The notes beneath the pieces were generated by a model, which saw only the letters and a list, made by a program, of their open reading frames with translations, was not told the origin of the DNA and did not search any database. From positions 18,616-82,615 of the forward strand of contig DDCZ01000060.1 in assembly GCA_002336485.1 (NCBI GenBank): DNA of 64,000 nucleotides, written 5' to 3'. Positions 17,054-25,873 of the stretch are shown here, piece by piece (the stretch's first letter is position 1; every line of letters starts with the position of its first letter). This DNA is from Flavobacteriales bacterium UBA1993. Lineage in GTDB: Bacteria; Bacteroidota; Bacteroidia; Flavobacteriales_G; Salibacteraceae. The position numbers and the translations under genes are program-made.

Positions 17054-18430
17054 CTAGAAGTCAGCCTTTTTCTTCTTGCCCTTTTCTTCTTCAGGAGCTT
17101 CCGCTGGTTTGTTCTGCTCAACGTAGTCCTTCGCTTCCTTCAATGATATTTTATTTCCCATGTTAAACGCCACGATAAACGCGTCGTCTATTCCCATTTC
17201 CTTTAGCTCGTCTCTATACTTAACGGCTGATTCATAATCTTTAAAGCTGCCCACGGTTAGTATAGTCAATCCATTTTGTTGATACTCCCGTATGCCATCA
17301 ATCTCCAGGTATTTACTCGCAACAGCACTAGGTACCAAGGCTGTGAAAGCCCCAACTTGTACCCGGAAATCGACTTTCCCACCCATATGCCAGTTGATAT
17401 TAGACTTTCCAATACCAAGAACCTCTTTGTTATAATCTGGCTGGTTTATATCAACAATAAACGCGTCTTTATAACCCGTCTCAATCAATTTATCTTTCAG
17501 AGACTCAGCCTGCTTTCGATATGGAAAACGGCCAATTACATATCTGAAGATTCCATTCTCATCAACATAAACCTCTACGTTCTTTAAATCTGTAAAGTCT
17601 CGTGTTGGTTTCAAATCTATCAGAGCCGCCACTTGAACTCCATATTGCGACGTCAGCGTTGTATAATTGACATCTCTAGTTCTCAAGTTTTCCCAATCAT
17701 CAAATGGAATTAGGCGTTCCTTGATTTTTGGCTCGATCCGTTCCTTTCTCACTTCGGCTAAAATTTCTTCGCCTTCTTTTTGTTCTGGAGTCAATTCAAT
17801 AGGAGCTGGTTTCTCGTCTATCACCTCAACTGGCTTCTCCTCTATTGGAATTTCCTTTGGTTCCTCCTCAATCACTGGCTCTTCCACTGGAACCTCTTCA
17901 CTAACTTTCTCTTCTGCAACTTCTGCCACGAGTGGCTCTTCTTCTTGAACTTCCTCCTCTGGCCTTCCCAGGTTGCATTCTCTTACCCACTTTTGACCAT
18001 CAACTAAGTAGTATTCATCGTTGTAAGTATATACCTGATAGAACTTATTCAACGAACGCAATGCCTCTTCGCACTGACCATTTTTTGAATAGGCAATAGT
18101 CAAGTAGTAATAGACATACTCTGGCGCTCTCCGCTCTTTGCTAGAACCAGAAGCATAATCTGTGGCGTAAATTTTCGAAGCCGTTTCCAATAGCTCCACA
18201 GATTCTGGAATACTCACATCCACCTTCACATAGCATAACCCCAATAGATAATTTAGATTGGCATTGCCTGGATCGTTTTTCCAAAGCGTTTGTAAAATTG
18301 GAATTGCCTGGTTCAACTTATGATTCGCCAAATGCAGTTTGGCTTGATTGAAATTGTTGTTCGGCTTTTCTTGAGAGAAACCTGCGAATCCAATCAGGCT
18401 TAGCAAAGTTAGAACTGCGACTTTCTTCAT
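17054..18430 (-). CDS. TPR and double SPOR domain protein
   Basis: Periplasmic protein likely to bind denuded peptidoglycan through SPOR domains. Signal peptide at 1-19 (MKKVAVLTLLSLIGFAGFSQ). TPR-like helices at about 25-150 with two Cys. A Glu/Pro/Val-rich low-complexity linker at about 155-215 is probably extended. Two SPOR-type domains follow, at about 262-330 (YGVQVAALIDL ... YVIGRF) and 350-425 (FRVQVGAFTALVP ... LTVGSF). A Lys-rich tail ends the protein. Length 458 residues. SPOR proteins usually act at division septa or in envelope remodelling; the specific role here is unknown. The gene has a good promoter candidate and a downstream terminator, so it is probably transcribed alone. 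Confidence 0.85.
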   Translation of the reverse strand: MKKVAVLTLLSLIGFAGFSQEKPNNNFNQAKLHLANHKLNQAIPILQTLWKNDPGNANLNYLLGLCYVKVDVSIPESVELLETASKIYATDYASGSSKERRAPEYVYYYLTIAYSKNGQCEEALRSLNKFYQVYTYNDEYYLVDGQKWVRECNLGRPEEEVQEEEPLVAEVAEEKVSEEVPVEEPVIEEEPKEIPIEEKPVEVIDEKPAPIELTPEQKEGEEILAEVRKERIEPKIKERLIPFDDWENLRTRDVNYTTLTSQYGVQVAALIDLKPTRDFTDLKNVEVYVDENGIFRYVIGRFPYRKQAESLKDKLIETGYKDAFIVDINQPDYNKEVLGIGKSNINWHMGGKVDFRVQVGAFTALVPSAVASKYLEIDGIREYQQNGLTILTVGSFKDYESAVKYRDELKEMGIDDAFIVAFNMGNKISLKEAKDYVEQNKPAEAPEEEKGKKKKADF

Positions 18431-18449
18431 GTGGCTTATATTAACTAAC

Positions 18450-18478
18450 CAAACTTAGATCAATGCGCTGCAGTGCAA
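18450..18478 (-). promoter_or_regulatory. Bacteroidota-type promoter of the TPR-SPOR gene
   Basis: On the minus strand TTG (18478-18476) is followed after 18 bases by TAAGTTTG (18457-18450), matching the Bacteroidota pattern of a -33 TTG and -7 TAnnTTTG at proper spacing. The -7 ends 19 bases before the ATG at 18430. This is the best promoter match I found in the window. Confidence 0.5.
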
Positions 18479-18520
18479 TTGCCAAGCGGGTATAGTTTTC
18501 GACACCCGCCTGTAAACAGG

Positions 18521-19495
18521 TTAAAGGTCAATATGTACGCTTAGTACTTTATGATCTGAATGCTCAGTATACAAGGCATCCGCCCTACCCACCTTGATAT
18601 CCTTTGAGTGAAACAGGTAGTCAATACGAATGGGAAGTTTCACATATGTCGACTGCCAACCATTTCCCATTTCAGCCATTGAATCCTCGTATTCTCTTGC
18701 CGTAACGTTGTAAATCTTACTGTACGGTATCGCATTAAAATCACCTACAATGATGCTTTTATGTTTGTCTGAAAGTCGCTTAAGTAGCATTTTCACTTGG
18801 TTGAGTTGCCTCTTCTGCACCATAGTCATTGCTAATACGTCACTGCCTACATTCTGAAAGTTATAGCTTTCGAGCTGCACATTTGCGACGAATAATGACG
18901 TGCCATTAATGTCAAGATGATGTATCCAACCTTCACTGGTTTGGCTGATTTGATTATAAACCAATTCGGACTCCCGAATGGGAAACTTCGCAAAAATGGC
19001 GGTGCCAAAAATGTTGTCCTTGTGTGGTTCGAAATGATATTCTGATAGTCCGATTTTCTTCGAAAATTGGGCGGCAACCACAGCCGTATTTGGCCATTTA
19101 TAATACAAGCCAAATTCCTGTAACACCACGATATCCGGGTTTAGACCCTTAATTAACGCAGCAATTCCTCTGGCGTGGATGGTGTCATTTCCAAACTGCG
19201 CCACATTAATTGAAACAATATGTAGATCCGAGTGGTCACTAATTTGGATATCCATTTTTCCACCCAAAAAAACATAGGCTAATAGCAAACAAACAAAGGT
19301 CAGCGACCTATGACTTTGATATTGGTATCGAGATGCATGAACCATTAGAGATATCGCGCTTATGGATAATGCCAATAATGTGAAAGCCGATGCGAATTCA
19401 CTAAGTATCAAGATTGGGAAATCGTCTAGGCTATTATATGCTATAAGACCAATTGGAGTTAATAGAATAACCGAAAAAGCCTTTGACCACTTCAC
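18521..19495 (-). CDS. Membrane-anchored endonuclease/exonuclease/phosphatase family protein
   Basis: Three hydrophobic segments in the first 85 residues anchor the protein in the inner membrane, and the catalytic domain follows. EEP-fold signatures are visible: SINVAQF (metal-site Asn), DIVVLQEFG (catalytic Glu), VGDFNAIPYS (catalytic Asp and Asn) and EHSDHKVLSV (catalytic Asp-His pair) at the end. Length 324 residues. Substrate unknown: members cut nucleic acids, phospholipids or phosphoesters. The start is a GTG at 19495, 3 bases after the stop of yggS, so the two genes are almost certainly one operon. Confidence 0.86.
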   Translation of the reverse strand: MKWSKAFSVILLTPIGLIAYNSLDDFPILILSEFASAFTLLALSISAISLMVHASRYQYQSHRSLTFVCLLLAYVFLGGKMDIQISDHSDLHIVSINVAQFGNDTIHARGIAALIKGLNPDIVVLQEFGLYYKWPNTAVVAAQFSKKIGLSEYHFEPHKDNIFGTAIFAKFPIRESELVYNQISQTSEGWIHHLDINGTSLFVANVQLESYNFQNVGSDVLAMTMVQKRQLNQVKMLLKRLSDKHKSIIVGDFNAIPYSKIYNVTAREYEDSMAEMGNGWQSTYVKLPIRIDYLFHSKDIKVGRADALYTEHSDHKVLSVHIDL

Positions 19496-19498
19496 GAA

Positions 19499-20164
19499 CT
19501 AGTTATTGCGTGCGCCAAAAATGCCTGAACCAACGCGAATCATATTTGATCCAGCTGACAGAGCCAACGGGAAATCGCCACTCATTCCCATACTCAAAAA
19601 CTCCATTTTATGTGGCGCCTGGATGCTTCGCTTTAATCGAGAAAAGAGAAGTTGTAATTGGTCAAACTCTTGCCGTACAAGTTGGTCATCATTTGAATTG
19701 GATGCCATACCCATCAAACCAACAATGCGGACACCTTTTAATGAAATAAATTCTTCTAGACCAAGCAATCCATCAATTTCGTCCTCATCCAATCCATACT
19801 TCGTTTCTTCCTCAGAAATTTTTATTTGCAGGAGACAGTCAATTACTCTAGCTGATCCTATGGCCCTTTTGCTAATTTCCTTGAGAAGTTTCAGACTATC
19901 AACGCCATGAATGAGGTGGATAAATGGAGCGATATACTTTACCTTATTGGATTGAAGATGTCCTATAAAGTGCCAACGCATATCATCTGGAAACAGGGGT
20001 TGTTTCTCACACATTTCTTGAACATGATTTTCTCCAAAGTCCCGTTGACCAAAATCATATGCCTCCCTAATATCCTCAACGGGTTTCCTTTTTGAGACTG
20101 CAACAAGAGTTACTCTTTCCTCTATTTGTGATTTAAATCCTTCCAGGTTTGTTGTGATCGACAT
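19499..20164 (-). CDS. yggS: YggS family pyridoxal phosphate homeostasis protein
   Basis: Cytosolic PLP-binding TIM-barrel protein (PLPBP/YggS/COG0325), thought to buffer or deliver vitamin B6 cofactor. I start at the ATG at 20164 (MSITTNLEG). Family motifs: VTLVAVSKRKP with the PLP Lys, FGENHVQE, WHFIGHLQSNKVKYI, LLQIKISEEETKYG, LMGMAS and SMGMSGDFPLA near the end, which binds the phosphate. Length 221 residues is normal. First gene of a two-gene operon with the EEP-family protein. Confidence 0.94.
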   Translation of the reverse strand: MSITTNLEGFKSQIEERVTLVAVSKRKPVEDIREAYDFGQRDFGENHVQEMCEKQPLFPDDMRWHFIGHLQSNKVKYIAPFIHLIHGVDSLKLLKEISKRAIGSARVIDCLLQIKISEEETKYGLDEDEIDGLLGLEEFISLKGVRIVGLMGMASNSNDDQLVRQEFDQLQLLFSRLKRSIQAPHKMEFLSMGMSGDFPLALSAGSNMIRVGSGIFGARNN

Positions 20165-20269
20165 GTTACAAAGATCAAAAAACAAGCGGCATTTTATGGA
20201 ATAGGTCACATTGGTGTAAAGCAATAATTTCTGAACCAGACACGTTTTTACACTGCACAAAGCCAGATT

Positions 20270-20707
20270 ATGATACGTATACTATTGACTCTTATCGTTT
20301 TTGGCACCCCTTTTCTTAAAGCTCACAGCCAGAGGTCATCTCTCGACACCTTGTATTTTCCACCCGGAATTTCATCGCTTAATTATGATGCGCTTCTTAA
20401 ACTGAATGACAATGCGATATCCAGGGAATCAAGTTTTCAGGAATCCGAGTTATTTATCGCCTGTGACACTGGACTCACTTCGAATTTTGACCAGCGGATT
20501 GGACTGAGACGGGCGCTTACAGCCCGCTCTTATTTGATGGCGCTAGGGTTCGACTCCACTAACATTACAATCTCATTTTCGATTGCTAACCAAGATGGAC
20601 ATTTCATAAAATGTTTAGATCTCGATTCCACGAACTATGGTAAAATGAAAAGACCATACTCTGAGGCCTCAGAAATTTCATTTGTAGGAGAGGAAATTCA
20701 ACGATAA
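20270..20707 (+). CDS. Small secreted protein with a reduced OmpA-like domain
   Basis: Signal peptide at 1-20 (MIRILLTLIVFGTPFLKAHSQ). The mature 125 residues resemble a stripped-down OmpA-like fold. They begin DTLYFPPGISSLNYDALLKL, which mimics the first OmpA strand and helix. RIGLRRALTARSYLMALGFDSTNI then mimics the helix with LSxxRA and GI segments. The usual GHTD is replaced by ACDTG. Two further Cys are present. Whether it still binds peptidoglycan is uncertain. It stands alone between divergent yggS and a minus-strand terminator. Function unknown. Confidence 0.7.
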   Translation: MIRILLTLIVFGTPFLKAHSQRSSLDTLYFPPGISSLNYDALLKLNDNAISRESSFQESELFIACDTGLTSNFDQRIGLRRALTARSYLMALGFDSTNITISFSIANQDGHFIKCLDLDSTNYGKMKRPYSEASEISFVGEEIQR

Positions 20708-20725
20708 TTTGAATAAAATTAGGGC

Positions 20726-20753
20726 AAAAAAAAACCGGCCAAGAAGGCCGGTT
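20726..20753 (-). terminator. Rho-independent terminator after the LytTR regulator gene
   Basis: Perfect stem AACCGGCC / GGCCGGTT with loop AAGAA and nine A on its plus-strand left side (20726-20734), giving a T tract on the minus strand. It ends minus-strand transcription from the regulator gene at 20911, 158 bases upstream. Confidence 0.82.
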
Positions 20754-20910
20754 AGCGATATAAAATCGCCATGCTACGGATTGAGGTCTATGATTATCGA
20801 CGCTGTGGTCGTTAACTGCTTTTTGTTGACACGAATATAAAGCACAACAAATCCGGCCATTCACTTTCAGCCCTTATTGTTGTGAATGAATCATATCTGT
20901 ATGTGAATAG

Positions 20911-21603
20911 CTACTTTATATCCAAAATTCGACGGACCTCCGTCTTGTAGGATCTAGAAATCGGAATATTTACCTCTCCTATTTTCAGGGATGATCTACT
21001 TATTGAATCAATTTTTCGCTTATTGACCGCGTAGGATCGATGCACTCTTAGGAACACATCTTCAGGCAATTTCTCTAGCGCCGCAGAAAGCGTTTGTCTG
21101 CTGACAACCTTTTTGTCCGTGGTGTACACCTCAATATAAATGTTGTCCGCCTTTATGTACAGGATGTCTTCGTGATCAAGGAGCTGCGCCTTGTGTCCAT
21201 CCTTTATGCTTACAGTACTATCCTCAGCCTTGTTTGAATGCATCAATGACATTTCCAACCCTGTATAAATGTCCTCTTCCGTAAAGGGTTTTAATACATA
21301 GGCACCAGGCATTGTCTTTTTGGCTTTATCTAGTGTGTATTTATCTGCGTATGATGTTAGAAACATGAATGGAATTTTCTCTACCCTACACTCCTCAGCT
21401 AATTCAATTCCCTCTATTCCTCCTTCGAGATTAACATCCAATATTGCGAAATTGAAACCGCCTCTTTGAATGAGACTTCTTGCCTTGCTTTTGTTATGTG
21501 CGGTGCCCACAACCGTGTGACCAAGATCTTCAAGTGTGAGTTTGAGCATCTCAGAGATGACCCCCTCATCTTCGACAATAATTATCTTGAGTTTATCTTC
21601 CAT
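20911..21603 (-). CDS. LytTR family response regulator
   Basis: Two-component response regulator. The receiver domain (1-120) has the acidic pocket E11/D12, phospho-acceptor D56 (AILDVNL), T83 (FLTS) and K105 (LKPF), all intact. A LytTR DNA-binding domain follows (about 135-230: ILYIKADNIYIEVYT, FLRVHRSYAVN), which binds pairs of direct repeats. Length 230 residues. No histidine kinase gene is nearby, so it is an orphan in this window. It lies 60 bases after the DUF1015 gene on the same strand and could be read with the serine operon or from its own promoter. Confidence 0.95.
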   Translation of the reverse strand: MEDKLKIIIVEDEGVISEMLKLTLEDLGHTVVGTAHNKSKARSLIQRGGFNFAILDVNLEGGIEGIELAEECRVEKIPFMFLTSYADKYTLDKAKKTMPGAYVLKPFTEEDIYTGLEMSLMHSNKAEDSTVSIKDGHKAQLLDHEDILYIKADNIYIEVYTTDKKVVSRQTLSAALEKLPEDVFLRVHRSYAVNKRKIDSISRSSLKIGEVNIPISRSYKTEVRRILDIK

Positions 21604-21663
21604 AAAGCATTCAGCAAGATGAGAAAATTAGAACATTTCTCCCTTACAATGTCAAATGCACTC

Positions 21664-22908
21664 CTAAAGTTCGTGTACGAACAAACCGCTGCGCAGTTTT
21701 GGCTCAAACCAAGTCACCTTTGGTGGCATTATTAGATCGGCGTCGCTGATATCAATAAGCTGTTTCATTGACACTGGATGCATTGCAAACGCTACTTTCA
21801 TTTCACCTGAATTAACGCGTTTTTCAAGCTCGCCCAATCCACGGATTCCACCTACAAAGTCAATTCGCTTATCTCTTCTTAAATCTACGATGTCAAATAA
21901 GGGCTCCAGCACTTGTTTAGACAGAATGGTCACATCCAACACTCCAACAGGATCGTTGTCATCGTATGTATCTGACTTAGCCGTGAGTTTATACCACTTA
22001 CTTCCAAGGTACATTCCTATCGTATGCAATGCCTCTGGTCGATACTGACCTGACATCTCTTCGATTAGAAAGCTGGTATCTAATTTTGATATTAATTCAC
22101 CCTCAGAAAGGCCATTCAGATCTTTAACTACTCGGTTGTAATCAATAATTTTCAACTGGTTATCTGGAAACACTACCGCCATAAAGTAGTTGTATCGATT
22201 GCCATCAGTTCTCGAACCTCCGGCCTTTTCCCTAAATTCTTGACCGACAAGCGCACCAGCGGCAGTTCTATGGTGTCCGTCTGCGACATAAATTGAAGGA
22301 ACATCTGCTGCAAAATATGTTTCGATCGAGTTGATGTGGTCGTCAGCGCTTACAACCCAGAGTGTGTGTTGAATGCCATCATCCGTTATAACATCATAAG
22401 TCGGAGCTGCAAGTTTTACCTCTTCTACCAGCGTGTCAATTTGCTTGACGTGTGGATAAGAGAAAAAAACGGGTTCTGCATTTATCTTTCCGTATCGCAC
22501 GTGATTCTTTCGATCCTCTTCCTTATCTGGCCGAGTTAGCTCATGTTTTTTGATATTGTTTTCAAAATAATCATCAATCGCACAGCACCCAACGAGTCCT
22601 GTTTGTTTGTGACCATCCATTATCAACTGATAGACATAGAAACACTCCTTTGACTCTTCCAATAGAACACCACTATCCTTGAGCCTTTCATAGTTCTCTC
22701 GTCCCTTTTTGTATACCGACTCATCGTACGGGTTATGCGCATCATCAAAGTCAATTTCTGGTTTTATCACATGATAAAAACTATCCGGATTGCCGGCGGA
22801 ATCCGCTTTTGCTTCGCTGCGGTTTAACACATCGTATGGTCTACATGCAACATTTTTAACCTTATCTACTTGTGGTCTTGTTGCCTTAAATGGTTTGAAA
22901 ATGCTCAT
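21664..22908 (-). CDS. DUF1015 family protein
   Basis: Cytosolic protein of the DUF1015 family (COG4198). Motifs seen: FKATRPQVDKV, CRPYDVLN, SYPHVKQ-type stretch and YVADGHHRTAAG, a highly conserved putative active-site stretch. Length 414 residues is typical. In Bacteroidota and other bacteria this gene commonly sits with serA and serC, as here, where it follows serA by 24 bases. That link suggests a role in serine or phosphoserine metabolism, but no reaction is firmly established. Fourth gene of the probable serC operon. Confidence 0.92.
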   Translation of the reverse strand: MSIFKPFKATRPQVDKVKNVACRPYDVLNRSEAKADSAGNPDSFYHVIKPEIDFDDAHNPYDESVYKKGRENYERLKDSGVLLEESKECFYVYQLIMDGHKQTGLVGCCAIDDYFENNIKKHELTRPDKEEDRKNHVRYGKINAEPVFFSYPHVKQIDTLVEEVKLAAPTYDVITDDGIQHTLWVVSADDHINSIETYFAADVPSIYVADGHHRTAAGALVGQEFREKAGGSRTDGNRYNYFMAVVFPDNQLKIIDYNRVVKDLNGLSEGELISKLDTSFLIEEMSGQYRPEALHTIGMYLGSKWYKLTAKSDTYDDNDPVGVLDVTILSKQVLEPLFDIVDLRRDKRIDFVGGIRGLGELEKRVNSGEMKVAFAMHPVSMKQLIDISDADLIMPPKVTWFEPKLRSGLFVHEL

Positions 22909-22932
22909 AATAAAGTGCTTTTGGGTTCTATT

Positions 22933-23892
22933 CTATTTTCCAAGTAATTCGATGATCTGATCTGCCAACTCAACACCTATCCGATCTTGAGCTTCGATGG
23001 TGCTTCCTCCAATGTGGGGCGTACTGATTATTCGCGGGTGTGAAACGACTTCTGCTCTCGGGTTTGGCTCTCCTACAAAAACATCAAGCCAAGCGGCCTT
23101 TACCTTTCCAGAATTGAGGGCAGCGAGCAACGCGTCTTCATCAATCGTGCCTCCTCTCGAAGAGTTTAGAAGAGCAACACCATCTTTCATTCTTTCCAAT
23201 TCATTAGCTCCAATTACGGCACTTCCATCCGCTTGCTTTGGCACGTGCATGCTGATATAATCTGCCTTTTCGATACACTCATCAAAAGAACTTCTCGCTA
23301 TTGTGTGGGTAATGGATTGACCAACAATTTCCATGTTTAGTGTAACAGAATTGCTCTCGCCTCGGGTGTTATACATGACATTCATTCCACAACCCAGGGC
23401 ATACTTTGCTAATTCCTGGCCGATTCCGCCAAATCCAATTATTGCTAATGTTTTTCCACGCAATTCTGTTCCCTTGCTATAAGATTTCTTCAGCGCCTTG
23501 AAATCCGTTGATCCCGACGTTGGCATTTTGCGATCTGCATCATAGGTGAATCTTGCAAGAGAGAAAAGACTTCCCATTGCCAATTCGGCTACGCTTCTGG
23601 CACTAGCTGCGGGTGTGTTTACAACATGAAGTCCTTTGTCCCGCCCATAAGCAACATCAATGTTGTCCATTCCAACGCCGCCTCTACCAATCAGTTTTAA
23701 GTTGGGACAGGCATCCATATGCTCGCTTCGAACTTTGGTTGCGCTTCGAACTAAAATTCCAACAAAACCGCCTTCATTTATGCCATTGGACAAATTTTCT
23801 TGAGGAATAGTATCCGTTGATACTTCGAAACCATAGGCTTCTAATTTGGACTTTCCAGCTGCGGAAATCCCATCATTCGCTAAAATTTTCAT
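22933..23892 (-). CDS. serA: D-3-phosphoglycerate dehydrogenase
   Basis: NAD-dependent D-2-hydroxyacid dehydrogenase, most likely the first enzyme of serine biosynthesis. The Rossmann nucleotide-binding motif is GFGGIGQELA (about 153-162). Catalytic residues are in LLNSSRGG (Arg), a Glu in VGEPNP, and the final HIGGSTIEAQ (His). GRGGVGMDNID is the family substrate-loop signature. Length 319 residues: the short form without the C-terminal ACT/serine-feedback domain. The operon with serC supports the 3-phosphoglycerate substrate over other hydroxyacids. It starts 9 bases after the upstream gene. Confidence 0.93.
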   Translation of the reverse strand: MKILANDGISAAGKSKLEAYGFEVSTDTIPQENLSNGINEGGFVGILVRSATKVRSEHMDACPNLKLIGRGGVGMDNIDVAYGRDKGLHVVNTPAASARSVAELAMGSLFSLARFTYDADRKMPTSGSTDFKALKKSYSKGTELRGKTLAIIGFGGIGQELAKYALGCGMNVMYNTRGESNSVTLNMEIVGQSITHTIARSSFDECIEKADYISMHVPKQADGSAVIGANELERMKDGVALLNSSRGGTIDEDALLAALNSGKVKAAWLDVFVGEPNPRAEVVSHPRIISTPHIGGSTIEAQDRIGVELADQIIELLGK

Positions 23893-23901
23893 GAATCAGT
23901 T

Positions 23902-24705
23902 TTATTCAGGTTTATCTCCTTCTTTGGGAGCCGGCTTTGCACTTTCGCGTGCCTTTTTCGCAGCTTCTGCTTCCGCTTCTTTCTTCGCTGCTGCATCAGC
24001 TTTTGCTTGATTTGCAGCTTCCTTCGCAGCCGCTTTTGCAGCTGCAGCTTCTTCTTTAGCTGCTTTCTTAGCGGCAGCGGCAGCTTCTTTCTTTGCCTTG
24101 GCAGCATTCTTCGAAGCATCAGCATTGATTGCCTTTCGCTCATCTTGCCAAGCCTTAAATTCTGTGATTTGAGCTGCCGACAAATCGCGCTCGGCCGCAA
24201 CTCCAAATGAATCTGCTAATACGTCGTAGACCATCTCCAATTCCTCTAAGAGTCCGCGTTTCGCAGCTCCCTTATATTCTTCAAGCAAACCGTCATACGC
24301 TGCTTCTCGACCTTTCCGGTCCGTCTCGATGCATTTGTATGCGATATCTGTAATCCAATAGCTGTAGTCTTTCTTCTCAGCATCAAACTTCAACCGATAG
24401 GTCAATTCGCGCTTTGTATGAACGAATTTCACTCCAAAGTGATTCTCTGGAAGCGGTGTGGTCACCATAAACTCAACTGTTCGGAAGGTACTGTCATCTC
24501 TAACAACCTTACTTTTATTGGCCTTGTATTCCTCAACGCCCCAATAGTAGAACCTATTTATTAGCTCTCCAACGCCGGCTCTTTCAACCGTAATCATTTC
24601 CTCGTTGGCGTATTCATACTTCTTAGTGGCCTTATTAATTTCTATCTGAGCCAATGCACCAAAGCAAATTGATGAAAAGGCTAGAACCAATGTCAAATTC
24701 TTCAT
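23902..24705 (-). CDS. Secreted protein with Ala/Lys/Glu-rich tail in the serine operon
   Basis: Function unknown. Signal peptide MKNLTLVLAFSSICFGALAQ. Residues about 20-135 form a compact domain that looks like the DUF4468-type beta/alpha fold of Bacteroidota secreted proteins (weak similarity by eye: YEYANEEMITVERAG, KRELTYRLKFDAEKKDYSYWITDIAYK). The last 75 residues are almost only Ala, Lys, Glu and are predicted to be one long helix, ending in a Pro/Lys stretch. I choose the ATG at 24705, 2 bases after the serC stop; a GTG at 24711 would overlap serC by 4 bases. Finding an envelope protein inside a serine-biosynthesis operon is unexpected. Confidence 0.75.
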   Translation of the reverse strand: MKNLTLVLAFSSICFGALAQIEINKATKKYEYANEEMITVERAGVGELINRFYYWGVEEYKANKSKVVRDDSTFRTVEFMVTTPLPENHFGVKFVHTKRELTYRLKFDAEKKDYSYWITDIAYKCIETDRKGREAAYDGLLEEYKGAAKRGLLEELEMVYDVLADSFGVAAERDLSAAQITEFKAWQDERKAINADASKNAAKAKKEAAAAAKKAAKEEAAAAKAAAKEAANQAKADAAAKKEAEAEAAKKARESAKPAPKEGDKPE

Positions 24706-24707
24706 AA

Positions 24708-25787
24708 TCACGCGAATTTAGTTTCAAATGCTTTCATAACGTCAACCAATGCTTGAACGCTCTCAAGCGGCAGTGCATTGTACATACTAGCTCGGAAGCC
24801 ACCAACAGATCGGTGTCCTTTAATTCCGCTAATTCCAGCTTCAGTTGCCATGTTTAGGAATTCGGCATTGAGCGCATCGTCTAATCCGTCATTCAAAACA
24901 AAGCAAGCATTCATGAGAGATCTATCTTCTGCTGCCGCGGTTCCGCTGAACATAGAGTTTCGTTCAATTTCCGAGTAAAGCGCGTTTGCCTTAGACTGGT
25001 TTGTGTTTCCGATTGCTTCCAATCCAGTTTTCTTAATCCACCTAAGTACAAGCATGCTGACATACACTGCGAATACGGGCGGCGTATTGAACATTGAATC
25101 CTTTTCGGCGTGTGTATTAAGGTTAAGCATAGTAGGTATGCTCATACTAGACTTCCCTAGAACTTCCTTCTTAGCAATATAAAGCGTTGTACCTGCTGGG
25201 CCCATGTTTTTCTGAGCACCTGCATATATCAGATCAAATTTACTGGCATCGATCGGTCGACAAAAAATATCTGAAGACATATCACAAACCAATGGAACAT
25301 TAACATCTGGAATCTGATGATATTGTGTTCCAAAAATGGTGTTGTTAGATGTGTAGTGAAAATAATCAAAGTCCGAAGGCACTTCATACCCTTTCGGTAT
25401 GTAGTTGAAATTTGAATCCTTTGATGAGGCTACTTCGACTCCTTCACCAACCCAAGCTCCTTCTTTAACCGCTTTCCCAGCCCAAGACCCTGTGTTTACA
25501 TAAGCGCCACGCTTATTGCCACGCATCATGTTGTATGCGCTTATTAGGAAACCCAAACTAGCTCCACCTTGCAGAAACATTACTTCGTAATCATCCCCAA
25601 GGCCGTATATCTCTCGCACAAGCGACTGAGCCTCATCCATAACCGCCACAAAAGGTTTGCTTCTGTGCGACATTTCCAGCAGACTTAGACCGGATCCGTT
25701 GAAATCAACGATGGCCTGTGATGCCTCTAAAAAAACCTCCTTAGGAAGAATGCTGGGACCAGCACTAAAGTTGTGGATTTTACCCAT
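24708..25787 (-). CDS. serC: Phosphoserine aminotransferase
   Basis: PLP-dependent class V aminotransferase converting 3-phosphohydroxypyruvate to phosphoserine. Diagnostic features: N-terminal HNFSAGPSILP, LLEMSHRSKPF, the FLQGGAS substrate/phosphate loop, and the Schiff-base Lys in YAGAQKNMGPAG. The C-terminal GHRSVGGFRASMYN is also conserved. Length 359 residues is standard. First gene of the operon serC - secreted protein - serA - DUF1015. No serB is visible in the window. Confidence 0.97.
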   Translation of the reverse strand: MGKIHNFSAGPSILPKEVFLEASQAIVDFNGSGLSLLEMSHRSKPFVAVMDEAQSLVREIYGLGDDYEVMFLQGGASLGFLISAYNMMRGNKRGAYVNTGSWAGKAVKEGAWVGEGVEVASSKDSNFNYIPKGYEVPSDFDYFHYTSNNTIFGTQYHQIPDVNVPLVCDMSSDIFCRPIDASKFDLIYAGAQKNMGPAGTTLYIAKKEVLGKSSMSIPTMLNLNTHAEKDSMFNTPPVFAVYVSMLVLRWIKKTGLEAIGNTNQSKANALYSEIERNSMFSGTAAAEDRSLMNACFVLNDGLDDALNAEFLNMATEAGISGIKGHRSVGGFRASMYNALPLESVQALVDVMKAFETKFA

Positions 25788-25873
25788 TTGATCGATGTTT
25801 GAATTGGCGACGAAATTGTGAAATTTTCTCCGATTGGAGGTCGTTCAACCCGCCATTTCTAATCGAACGTCAA

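Noticed and set aside
17667..17948. Ser-rich open frame opposite the TPR-SPOR gene
   Set aside because: Antisense of the Glu/Pro-rich linker; no ribosome-binding context or family resemblance.
23889..24206. Lys/Arg/Leu-rich 105-residue open frame on the minus strand
   Set aside because: It is the shifted-frame shadow of the Ala/Lys/Glu-rich tail of the secreted protein in the serine operon; repeated GCx/AAA codons leave other frames free of stops.
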